This document shows, piece after piece, positions 1 through 5,384 of a stretch of DNA of 5,384 nucleotides. Source of the stretch: Frankiales bacterium (GTDB lineage Bacteria > Actinomycetota > Actinomycetes > Mycobacteriales > SCTD01); NCBI GenBank assembly GCA_025965495.1, contig JAOPWW010000493.1:1-5384 (forward strand), written 5' to 3'. The position numbers and the translations under genes are program-made. The notes under the pieces are model-generated. The model did no database searches and was not told the origin of the DNA. It saw nothing but the letters and a program-made list of their open reading frames with translations. Position 1 is the stretch's first letter. Every line of letters starts with the position of its first letter.

Positions 1-97
1 GCAGGAGCGACCGGCCGTCGGAGCGGACCCGGACCTTCTCCGGCGTCCGCCCGTCGAGCCCGAGGTCGACCACCCGGACGCCGCTGTCGGCGAGCAG
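1..97. repeat. 97-base direct repeat, copy 1 (at the window edge)
   Basis: Base-for-base identical to 559-655, offset 558 bases (186 codons), same orientation and frame in hldE. Identity ends at base 98 (g, against c at 656). It begins at base 1, so the true left limit is unknown. It encodes a second copy of kinase residues 75-106 just after the GAGD motif. Confidence 0.97.
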
Positions 98-877
98 GCC
101 GGCCGCCGCGGAGGCGAACCGGTCGCCGGCGCCGCACGGGTCGGCGCAGGGGACGACGGGGGCGGGCACGACCGACGGGGGGCTGTCGCCGACGACGACG
201 AGCGCGCCGTTGGCGGACAGGGTCACGGACACGGCGGTCGCGCCCCAACGGCCGGCCAGCTCGCGGGCCCGCGCGGTCGCGGCGGTCAGCGGAGCGCCGT
301 CGTGGCCCGGCGCGAAGTGCTTCGCCTCGCCGCCGTTGGGGGTGACCAGGGTGCAGCCGGCGACCGGCTCGGGGCCGCGCGGGTGCGGGTCCCAGACCAG
401 CGGGACGCGCAGGCCCTCGAGCGCCGACCGCAGGTGCGGCCCGCGGGCGACCCCGCGGCCGTAGTCGGCGACGAGCACGGCGGAGGCACCGGCCAGGGCG
501 GCGGCGGCCTCGTCGGTGAGGTCGCCCGGCGTGCCGGGGGTGCCGCCACGGTCCAGGCGCAGGAGCGACCGGCCGTCGGAGCGGACCCGGACCTTCTCCG
601 GCGTCCGCCCGTCGAGCCCGAGGTCGACCACCCGGACGCCGCTGTCGGCGAGCAGCTGTGCGAGCTCGCGGCCGGCGTCGTCCTGCGCCAGGGCCGTGAC
701 CAGCACGACGTCGCGGCCGTCGGACGCGGCGAGCAGCGCCGCGAGGCCGGCGCCACCGGGGCGCGACACCTGCACGGGCTCGTCGACCACCGGGACCGGG
801 GCGTCCGGGCAGAGCCGGTCGACCGTGCCGACCAGGTCCCGGTCGAGCAGGGCGTCGCCGACGACGACCAGCGTCAC
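1..877 (-). CDS. hldE: D-beta-D-heptose 7-phosphate kinase (PfkB/ribokinase domain of HldE), cut by window edge, with internal duplication
   Basis: The kinase phosphorylates heptose 7-phosphate at C1. In 292 codons it shows the PfkB/ribokinase layout: VVVGDALLDRDLVG (4-17), RLCPDAPVPVV (21-31), RPGGAGLAA (39-47), VADYGRG (136-142), the Mg/phosphate motif NGGE (181-184) and DPCGAGDRFASAAAG (246-260) with catalytic Asp252. In ordinary family members about 40-60 more kinase residues follow, then in bifunctional HldE a nucleotidyltransferase domain. Here, from residue 261 to the edge (292), the sequence is instead an exact repeat of residues 75-106 (LLADSGVRVVDLG...), encoded by bases 97-1 and 655-559. 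The start is the GTG at 877, overlapping the gmhA stop by 4 bases; the upstream GGTGGA is a weak ribosome site. Whether the gene is truly duplicated or misassembled, and whether it is bifunctional or kinase only, cannot be seen here. Confidence 0.9.
   Translation of the reverse strand, partial: MTLVVVGDALLDRDLVGTVDRLCPDAPVPVVDEPVQVSRPGGAGLAALLAASDGRDVVLVTALAQDDAGRELAQLLADSGVRVVDLGLDGRTPEKVRVRSDGRSLLRLDRGGTPGTPGDLTDEAAAALAGASAVLVADYGRGVARGPHLRSALEGLRVPLVWDPHPRGPEPVAGCTLVTPNGGEAKHFAPGHDGAPLTAATARARELAGRWGATAVSVTLSANGALVVVGDSPPSVVPAPVVPCADPCGAGDRFASAAAGLLADSGVRVVDLGLDGRTPEKVRVRSDGRSLL
559..655. repeat. 97-base direct repeat, copy 2 (native position in hldE)
   Basis: This copy sits where the PfkB fold expects it: residues 75-106 follow AGRELAQ and lead into RLDRGGTPG, as in normal heptose kinases. 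It is therefore the original, and the copy at 1-97 is the displaced one. Confidence 0.95.
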
Positions 878-1503
878 GCGTCCACCGAGGACGGGTACGG
901 GTCGGTCACGGCGGAGGTGACGGCGCTGGACGGACGGTCGGCCCCGACCTGCAGGTCGACGGCGGCACACACCAGGTGCAGCGCGACCTGGTGGACCTCC
1001 TGCACGGTGGCGGTCGCCGGCGCCTGCACGACGAGGGCGTCGTCGGCCTGCTCCGCCATCGGGTTGGGGCCGTTGCCGGTCATCGCCCAGACGGTGAGAC
1101 CGCCCGCGCGGGCCGCCTCCATGGCGGCGAGGACGTTGCCGCTGCGGCCGCTGGTGGACATGCCGAGGAACACGTCGCCGGGCCGGCCGTGGGCCTGGAC
1201 CTGGCGGGCGAAGACGTGGTCGTAGCCGTAGTCGTTGCTGATGGCCGTGACCGCGGACGTCTCGGCGTGCAGCGCGATCGCCGACAGGGCGGGGCGGTCG
1301 TCGCGGTAGCGCCCGACCAGCTCGGCGGTCAGGTGCTGCGCCTGGGCAGCGCTGCCGCCGTTGCCGGCGACGAGCAGGCGGCCGCCCCCGACGAGGACGT
1401 CGGCGAGGCGGGTGCCCCAGGCGTCCATCTGGTCCGGGTCGAGCAGGGGGAGGGCCTCGAGCAGGGCGGCGACGTGCGCGCGCCCGGAGAGGAGGTCGGT
1501 CAT
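874..1503 (-). CDS. gmhA: sedoheptulose-7-phosphate isomerase (SIS domain)
   Basis: A 209-residue SIS-domain isomerase that converts sedoheptulose 7-phosphate to D-glycero-D-manno-heptose 7-phosphate, the first step toward ADP-heptose. The phosphosugar-binding P-loop is VAGNGGSAAQAQHL (45-58), followed by TAELVGRY, where Glu61 corresponds to the catalytic Glu of E. coli GmhA. Further family marks are AISNDYGYDHVFARQV (88-102), STSGRSGN (116-123) and the C-terminal helix TVQEVHQVALHLVC (166-179), in which His176 is the likely partner base. The core fits the usual 190-200 residues, with roughly 20 extra residues at the C-terminus that look flexible (Ser, Ala, Thr, Val, Asp). The start is the ATG at 1503, overlapping the GT4 stop; the N-terminus MTDLLSGRAHVAAL is typical. 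The stop overlaps the hldE start (GTGA, 877-874). DiaA-like SIS proteins are the main alternative, but this neighbourhood makes GmhA strongly preferred. Confidence 0.94.
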   Translation of the reverse strand: MTDLLSGRAHVAALLEALPLLDPDQMDAWGTRLADVLVGGGRLLVAGNGGSAAQAQHLTAELVGRYRDDRPALSAIALHAETSAVTAISNDYGYDHVFARQVQAHGRPGDVFLGMSTSGRSGNVLAAMEAARAGGLTVWAMTGNGPNPMAEQADDALVVQAPATATVQEVHQVALHLVCAAVDLQVGADRPSSAVTSAVTDPYPSSVDA

Positions 1504-2729
1504 GAGGAGGACACCTCTTCCTCGACCGGCACCCCAGCGGGGAGCAGGTCGTCGTAGGACTGCAGGGTCAGGGCCGCGACGCGGTCCCAGGAGTAGCGGG
1601 CGCGGGCGCGGCGGGCGCCGGCGGCGCCGTACTGCACCCGGCGGGGCTCGTCGGTGAGCAGCGCGTCGAGCGCGTCGACGACGGCGCGGGGGTCGCGCGG
1701 CCGGACGTGCAGGCCGGTGCGGCCGTCGACGACCGTGTCGATCAGCCCGCCGACGGCGGACGCGACGACGGGGACGCCGCAGGCCATCGCCTCGAGCGGC
1801 ACGATCCCGAACGGCTCGTACCAGGGCAGGCAGACGACGGCGTCGGCGCTGCGCAGCAGGGCGGGCAGGTCCTCGCGGCCGACCCGGCCGAGGAACTGCA
1901 CGCGGTCGGCGACGTGCGCCTTCTCGGCCAGCGCCCGCAGCCGGGCGACCTGCGGGTCGGTGTCGACGTCGGCCGCGTCGGGCCCGCCGGCGACGAGCAG
2001 CTCGGCGTCGGGGCCGCCGTTGTTGACCAGCCCGGCGAGGGCGCTGATGGCGTTGCCGATGCCCTTGCGCTCGACCAGGCGGCCGACGTAGACGAGCCGG
2101 CGACGGTCGCCGCGGGCGACCGCGGGCCCGCGCGGGGTGAACAGGTCGGTGTCGACGCCACAGGGCACGACGCTGATGCGCCTGCGGTCGCCGCCGAGCC
2201 GGAGCAGCTCGAACACCTCGTCGCTGCAGGTCGCGACCACGCGGTCGGCCTCGCGGACCAGGCGCGCCTCGACGTCCTGGCGCACGGCCGGGCTGGTGTC
2301 GGCGGCGCCCTGGTGGCGCTGCTTCACGACGCCGAGCGCGTGGTAGGTCATGACGACCGGGATGCCGAGGGGCTGCGCGGCCTGCAGCGCGGCGTACCCG
2401 CTCATCCAGAAGTGGGCGTGCACGACGTCGGGCCGGCTGCGCGACCACTGCCGGTGCAGGTCCGCGGCGAAGTCGTCCATGAACGGCATCAGCTCGTCCT
2501 TGGGCACCTCCCGGGCGGGACCGGCCGGGACGTGGTCGACGGTGACGCCGGCGCCCATGCGGACCTTGCGCGGACCGGGTGCGTCCCGCCGCGTGTGGAC
2601 GACGACGTCGACCCCGCGACGGGCCATGGCCGCGGCGAGCGCGGCGACGTGGACGTTCTGGCCGCCGGCGTCGACGCCGCCGAGGACCGCCAGCGGGCTG
2701 GCGTGCTCCGAGACCATCGCGACTCTCAC
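1500..2729 (-). CDS. glycosyltransferase family 4 (GT-B, retaining)
   Basis: A 409-residue retaining glycosyltransferase of the GT4 class. The N-terminal Rossmann half opens with RVAMVSEHASPL and GGVDAGGQNVHV (17-28), the donor/acceptor loop also seen in MshA and sucrose-phosphate-synthase-like enzymes, followed by VVHAHFW (102-108), VVMTYHALG (125-133) and VVPCGVDTDLF (188-198). The C-terminal half has VYVGRLVERKG (213-223), then YEPFGIVPLEAMACG (304-318), which holds the E-x7-E motif that binds the nucleotide sugar. The last dozen residues (PVEEEVSSS) look disordered. The start is the GTG at 2729, with a GGAGG 7 bases upstream and a 4-base overlap with the GT9 stop; the in-frame opening further upstream is only GC-rich shadow. 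The stop overlaps gmhA (ATGA, 1503-1500). The sugar and acceptor cannot be read from sequence; position between GT9 and gmhA suggests a role in the same heptose-containing glycan. Confidence 0.92.
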   Translation of the reverse strand: MRVAMVSEHASPLAVLGGVDAGGQNVHVAALAAAMARRGVDVVVHTRRDAPGPRKVRMGAGVTVDHVPAGPAREVPKDELMPFMDDFAADLHRQWSRSRPDVVHAHFWMSGYAALQAAQPLGIPVVMTYHALGVVKQRHQGAADTSPAVRQDVEARLVREADRVVATCSDEVFELLRLGGDRRRISVVPCGVDTDLFTPRGPAVARGDRRRLVYVGRLVERKGIGNAISALAGLVNNGGPDAELLVAGGPDAADVDTDPQVARLRALAEKAHVADRVQFLGRVGREDLPALLRSADAVVCLPWYEPFGIVPLEAMACGVPVVASAVGGLIDTVVDGRTGLHVRPRDPRAVVDALDALLTDEPRRVQYGAAGARRARARYSWDRVAALTLQSYDDLLPAGVPVEEEVSSS

Positions 2730-3754
2730 GCGCTCACCTCCAGGAGGGCCGGGGCCACCAGCGAGGCGACGGCGTCGACGGCGGACTGCACCGGGACGCC
2801 GTCGAGGCAGGGGTGACCCTCGACCGGGCAGGACCGCGCACGCGACAGCGCGCAGGCGGCGGACTGGTCGCCGAGCAGGACGTGCGGCACCCGGAAGGGG
2901 CGCCACCGCTCGGCGGGCACGACGGGGGAGAACAGCGAGACGACGGGCGTGCGGACCGCCGCGGCCAGGTGGGCCGGACCGGTGTTCCCGACGACGACGC
3001 AGGACGCGTCGCGCAGCAGGGCGGCCAGGCCGGCGAGGTCGGTCGCGCCCCCGAGGTCGGTCCCGCCGGCGGCGGCGACCTCGGCGGTGAGGGCCTTCTC
3101 GGCCGGTCCTCCGGTCACGACCACACGGTGACCGGAGGCGGACAGAGCGGACACCAGACGCGCCGACCACGACGGTGACGGTTGCCTTGCCGGGACGCTG
3201 GCGCCCGGGTGCACCACGACGTACGGCGCGTCCCCGGTGAGGTGGCGGACGTCGGGCAGGTCGGTGCGCACGGCCAGGCCGTCGTCGCCGTCGGGCAGGG
3301 CGTACCCGGCGGCCAGCGCCAGGGACAGCTGCCGCTCGGCCTCGTGCAGGCCCGTCTCGGGCAGGCGGTGGCGCAGGTCGAGCAGGGAGCCGGGGAAGTC
3401 CTCGCTGGTCGCGCCGACCCACGGGACGCCGGCGAGGCGCAGCACGAGCGCGGTCGGCAGGGGGCTCTGGTGGAAGCTGGTGAGGACCAGGGCGCGGTCC
3501 ACCTGCAGGGCGCGCAGCCGCTCGACCACGTCGAGGACGTCGGCGGCCAGGACCGGCTGCGGCTCGGCGTCGATCCAGGGGCAGTGCCACACGACGACCT
3601 CGTCGACGCCGGGCAGCAGGCGGGCGGCGGCGGCGCCACGGGGGCCGGCCAGGTAGACGACGCGGTCCGACCCCGCGGCCACGGCGCGGACCGCGGGACC
3701 GGTCAGCAGCACGTCGCCGTCGCTGTCGAGCCGGACGACCAGGGTGGTGCTCAT
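2726..3754 (-). CDS. glycosyltransferase family 9, ADP-heptose:acceptor heptosyltransferase-like
   Basis: A 342-residue GT-B fold transferase of family GT9, whose best known members (WaaC, WaaF) move heptose from ADP-heptose to a lipid or glycan acceptor. The N-terminal half starts LVVRLDSDGDVLLTGP, which fits the GT9 opening R-x-D-x-x-GD, and contains SFHQSPLP near 93-100 and SEDFPGSLLDLRHR near 117-130. The C-terminal nucleotide-sugar half has VVVHPGAS (about 179-186), VVVTGGPAEK (about 211-220) and the family signature VVVGNTGPAHLAAA (about 253-266). The Cys-rich stretch CALSRARSCPVEGHPC (301-316) matches the tail seen in many GT9 proteins. No signal peptide or membrane segment is visible, so it should act at the inner face of the membrane or in the cytoplasm. 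The ATG at 3754 overlaps the gmhB stop (ATGA) and its TGA overlaps the GT4 start (GTGA). ADP-heptose as donor is inferred from family and context; the acceptor is unknown. Confidence 0.9.
   Translation of the reverse strand: MSTTLVVRLDSDGDVLLTGPAVRAVAAGSDRVVYLAGPRGAAAARLLPGVDEVVVWHCPWIDAEPQPVLAADVLDVVERLRALQVDRALVLTSFHQSPLPTALVLRLAGVPWVGATSEDFPGSLLDLRHRLPETGLHEAERQLSLALAAGYALPDGDDGLAVRTDLPDVRHLTGDAPYVVVHPGASVPARQPSPSWSARLVSALSASGHRVVVTGGPAEKALTAEVAAAGGTDLGGATDLAGLAALLRDASCVVVGNTGPAHLAAAVRTPVVSLFSPVVPAERWRPFRVPHVLLGDQSAACALSRARSCPVEGHPCLDGVPVQSAVDAVASLVAPALLEVSA
2737..2741 (-). promoter_or_regulatory. ribosome binding site GGAGG for the GT4 gene
   Basis: Reading on the minus strand, GGAGG lies 7 bases before the GTG at 2729-2727, inside the last codons of the GT9 gene. 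It is the clearest Shine-Dalgarno in the operon and decides the GT4 start, because the same frame stays open for hundreds of bases upstream. The other overlapping starts have weak sites or none. Confidence 0.7.
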
Positions 3755-4278
3755 GCCGGCACGCCGAGCAGGTCCAGCGCGGCGAGCAGGTCGGGGGCGA
3801 CGTCGGGGGCGGCATCGACCTCCTCCTGCCGGGTGACGGCGGTGGGGACCAGGACGGGTCGGGCGCCGGCGGCGAGCGCGGCTCCGACGTCGGCCCCGAT
3901 GTCGCCGACGACGGCGCAGTCCTGCGGGGCGACCCCCAGCGCGGCGGCGGCCTGCAGGACGAGTCCGGGCGCGGGCTTGCGGCAGGCGCAGCCGTCGTCC
4001 GGACCGTGCTCGCAGACCATGACCGGACCGAGCGGCCCGACGAGCTCGGCGAGCCGCGTGTGGCAGGCGTCGGCGTCGGCGCGGGTCAGCAGGCCCCGGG
4101 CGATGCCGCTCTGGTTGGTGACCACCGCCGTCGGGATGCCCGCGGCACGCAGCCGCGCGAGCGCCTCGGCGGCCTGCGGCACGGGCTGCACCAGGGCGGG
4201 GTCGCCGTTGTAGGGGACGTCCAGGACCAGCGTCCCGTCCCGGTCGAACAGCACTGCCCTCGGCGCGCGCGGGCTCAC
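3751..4278 (-). CDS. gmhB: D-glycero-beta-D-manno-heptose 1,7-bisphosphate 7-phosphatase (HAD-IIIA)
   Basis: A 175-residue HAD phosphatase expected to remove the 7-phosphate from heptose 1,7-bisphosphate, leaving the 1-phosphate for nucleotidyl transfer. HAD motif I is FDRDGTL (Asp12 nucleophile, Asp14 acid/base), motif II is VVTNQSG (Thr54), motif III is CRKPAPG (Arg100-Lys101) and motif IV is VVGDIGADV (Asp126, Asp130). The GmhB-type zinc loop is present as Cys89, His91, Cys97 and Cys99, in a compact form (CEHGPDDGCACRKP). Length fits the family (about 175-190). The start is the GTG at 4278, only ten residues before motif I; no other ATG or GTG lies further upstream in frame within the gap, and no clear Shine-Dalgarno precedes it. 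The stop overlaps the next start by 4 bases (ATGA, 3754-3751). HAD-IIIA also includes histidinol phosphatases, but the neighbours gmhA, hldE and a GT9 enzyme favour heptose. Confidence 0.9.
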   Translation of the reverse strand: MSPRAPRAVLFDRDGTLVLDVPYNGDPALVQPVPQAAEALARLRAAGIPTAVVTNQSGIARGLLTRADADACHTRLAELVGPLGPVMVCEHGPDDGCACRKPAPGLVLQAAAALGVAPQDCAVVGDIGADVGAALAAGARPVLVPTAVTRQEEVDAAPDVAPDLLAALDLLGVPA

Positions 4279-4346
4279 GGGGCCGTCCGGAAGGGGACGG
4301 CGGCGCGGGTCAGGGGCAGCAGCACGAGCCTCACGTGCCCGGGGTC

Positions 4347-4385
4347 GCCCTACCGAAACAAGACCCTTACGGAACGTTCCAGCAA
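4347..4385 (-). promoter_or_regulatory. candidate promoter region with palindrome GGAACGTTCC, upstream of the heptose operon
   Basis: The gap 4279-4393 is the only place an operon promoter could sit outside coding sequence, and 4351-4380 is visibly richer in A and T than its surroundings. On the minus strand it carries GGAAC (4380-4376), 16 bases, then GTT (4359-4357), which loosely resembles ECF sigma factor promoters (GGAAC with GTT about 16-19 bases downstream). A TAGGGC (4352-4347) could instead be a -10 for the housekeeping sigma, but it has no good -35. TTGCTG (4385-4380) could be a -35, with only CTTGTT 17 bases on. GGAACGTTCC at 4371-4380 is a perfect 10-base palindrome and could equally be an operator half. 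No terminator hairpin for the topoisomerase gene is evident here. This is inference from short motifs only. Confidence 0.3.
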
Positions 4386-4393
4386 GGTGGGCC

Positions 4394-5384
4394 TCACCCC
4401 GCGAGCGCCTGCTCGGCCGGCTCGCGCAGCAGCCGCAGGACCGCCGCCTCGAGCGCCCCCTGGGTCGCCGGCTGGCCGAACACGCCGTCGACGCCGAGCA
4501 CCTCGAGGTCGTTCGCGACCGTGACCCCGTGCTCGTAGAGGTCGATGATGCGCGGGTCGATGTAGGACGCGCGGCAGACGGCCGGGGTGTTGCCGAGGTA
4601 GCCGGCGACCTCCTTCACCACCCGCGTGACGGCCCGCTTGCGCGCCGTCTGCGTCGTCGCGGCCTCGATGGACACGGCCAGCCCGACCGCGGTCAGGACG
4701 GTGGCGTTCCAGGTGCGGAAGTCCTTCGCGCTGTAGTCGCCGCCGAGCAGCTCGTGCAGGTGGTCGTTGATGTCGTGGCTCTTCACGTCGACCCAGTGGC
4801 CCGTCTTCTTGCTGCCCTCCCACCAGGCGAGCAGCTCCTCGTCGCCCGCGCGCCGGCGCTTCATGGCCGTCACGACGGCGCAGACGTCGGCGTCGGCGAC
4901 CTGCTGGACGCGGTGCTTGCTGCTCTTGGCGGTGTAGTCGAACGTGATGACGCCGCCCCGGCTGACGGTGACGTGCTCGCGGCGCAGCGTCGCCAGCCCG
5001 AACGTCCCGTTCTCCTCCGCGTACTGCTCGCTGCCGACCCGGAAGAAGCCGAGGTCGAGCAGGCGCACCGCGCACGACAGCACGCGCCGCCGCGTCATCC
5101 CCTCCTCGTGGAGGTCGCGCTGGACCTGCTCGCGGGCGGCCGGGAGCGCCTGGGCGAAGTCCAGGATCCGCTCGTGCTTGGCGAGGTCGCGCATGACACG
5201 CCACTGGTCGTGGTACCGGTACTGCCGGCGGCCGCGGGCGTCGACGCCGGTCGCCTGGATGTGGCCCGACGCGATCGGGCAGATCCAGACGTCCTCCCAG
5301 GCAGGAGGCAGCACGAGCGCCTCGATCCGGGCGAGGGTCGCCTCGTCGGTGACCGGGTTGCCCCCGGCGTCGACGTAGCGGAAG
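4394..5384 (-). CDS. DNA topoisomerase IB (poxvirus/bacterial type), N-terminus cut by window edge
   Basis: Type IB topoisomerase: it nicks one DNA strand through a 3'-phosphotyrosine link, lets supercoils relax and reseals. The reading frame is open to the right edge, with 330 codons in the window counting one split codon; the first complete ones read FRYVDAGGNPVTDEATL, the usual start of the bacterial TopIB N-terminal domain, so probably only a few tens of residues are missing. Next comes PPAWEDVWICP, then GHIQATGVDARGRRQYRYH. Counting from that F as 1, the catalytic set is visible: Arg115 (FFRVGSEQY), Lys153 (YTAKSSKH), Arg223 (KDFRTWNAT), Asn265 (LGNTPAVC) and the nucleophile Tyr274 (RASYIDP, codon at 4564-4562). 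Asn replaces the His of the vaccinia enzyme, as I recall it does in Deinococcus TopIB. About 55 residues follow the tyrosine, ending EQALAG then TGA at 4396-4394. The GTG at 5314 is internal, not the start. The gene is separated from the heptose operon by 115 bases and is probably functionally unrelated to it. Confidence 0.96.
   Translation of the reverse strand, partial: FRYVDAGGNPVTDEATLARIEALVLPPAWEDVWICPIASGHIQATGVDARGRRQYRYHDQWRVMRDLAKHERILDFAQALPAAREQVQRDLHEEGMTRRRVLSCAVRLLDLGFFRVGSEQYAEENGTFGLATLRREHVTVSRGGVITFDYTAKSSKHRVQQVADADVCAVVTAMKRRRAGDEELLAWWEGSKKTGHWVDVKSHDINDHLHELLGGDYSAKDFRTWNATVLTAVGLAVSIEAATTQTARKRAVTRVVKEVAGYLGNTPAVCRASYIDPRIIDLYEHGVTVANDLEVLGVDGVFGQPATQGALEAAVLRLLREPAEQALAG

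Noticed and set aside
1..97. Repeat as a mobile-element terminal repeat or CRISPR unit
   Set aside because: It is a direct copy of coding sequence, in frame, with only two copies and no transposase or spacer pattern.
286..756. Minus-strand 156-codon open frame inside hldE
   Set aside because: It is in a different frame from the kinase and is Arg/Pro/Ser-rich without motifs. The real kinase frame runs without interruption from 877 to 1.
302..1225. Long plus-strand open frame opposite hldE and gmhA
   Set aside because: It is antisense to two genes with clear motifs and has low-complexity Arg/Ala/Gly-rich text with no domain; typical of GC-rich shadow frames. The same holds for the other plus-strand frames, e.g. 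1707-2816, 2350-3090, 3182-4213, 4006-4524 and 4944-5378.
2737..2747. Near-palindrome CCTCCAGGAGG overlapping the GT4 ribosome site, as a hairpin switch
   Set aside because: The arms are too short and the loop too small for a stable hairpin, and such strings are common at this GC content.
2730..3815. Upstream extension of the GT4 frame to 3815, and likewise of the gmhA frame to 2448
   Set aside because: The extensions overlap GT9 and GT4 entirely and read as Arg/Pro-rich shadow. Family N-termini and the 4-base overlaps fix the starts at 2729 and 1503.
3751..4278. GmhB as evidence for the alpha-anomer GDP-heptose route (HddA/HddC)
   Set aside because: The kinase in the operon is the PfkB/ribokinase-type HldE, not the GHMP-type HddA, so the beta/ADP route fits better.
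4279..4393. Terminator or tRNA/ncRNA in the intergenic gap
   Set aside because: I saw no stem followed by a T run on either strand and no tRNA-like arms within the 115 bases.

Overview
The window comes from a very GC-rich genome. All six supported genes read on the minus strand, so transcription runs from high to low coordinates. The protein families and the wording of their motifs (GT4, GT9, a short-zinc-loop GmhB, a poxvirus-type topoisomerase IB) suggest an actinomycete. A soil or rock lineage such as Geodermatophilales or Kineosporiales is a guess from family resemblance, not something the bases prove.

Layout in transcription order: (1) 5384-4394, a DNA topoisomerase IB missing its first residues at the window edge. 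(2) 4393-4279, a 115-base gap holding the only clearly less GC-rich patch, a perfect 10-base palindrome and a possible promoter. (3) 4278-1, a tightly packed five-gene operon: gmhB (heptose bisphosphate phosphatase), a GT9 heptosyltransferase-like glycosyltransferase, a GT4 glycosyltransferase, gmhA (sedoheptulose-7-phosphate isomerase) and hldE (heptose-7-phosphate kinase, cut by the window edge). Each of the four junctions is a 4-base ATGA or GTGA stop/start overlap, so the five proteins are probably made in coupled fashion from one mRNA.

Together the operon encodes most of the ADP-heptose pathway. GmhA makes D-glycero-D-manno-heptose 7-phosphate, the HldE kinase makes the 1,7-bisphosphate, and GmhB removes the 7-phosphate. 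The HldE nucleotidyltransferase domain, which would lie left of base 1, would then make ADP-heptose. The GT9 and GT4 enzymes are the likely users of activated sugar, building a heptose-containing glycoconjugate. If the host is indeed an actinomycete it lacks classical LPS, so the acceptor is unknown. An epimerase (HldD) is not in the window.

The oddest feature is at the left edge. Bases 1-97 are an exact copy of bases 559-655, 558 bases apart (186 codons, in frame), both inside hldE. Right after the kinase's catalytic GAGD motif the protein jumps back to a segment from its own N-terminal third. This is either a real in-frame tandem duplication of most of the kinase domain or an assembly loop at a contig end. 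The window alone cannot decide, but an artefact is the more likely explanation. I found no RNA genes, CRISPR array, insertion sequence or convincing terminator.
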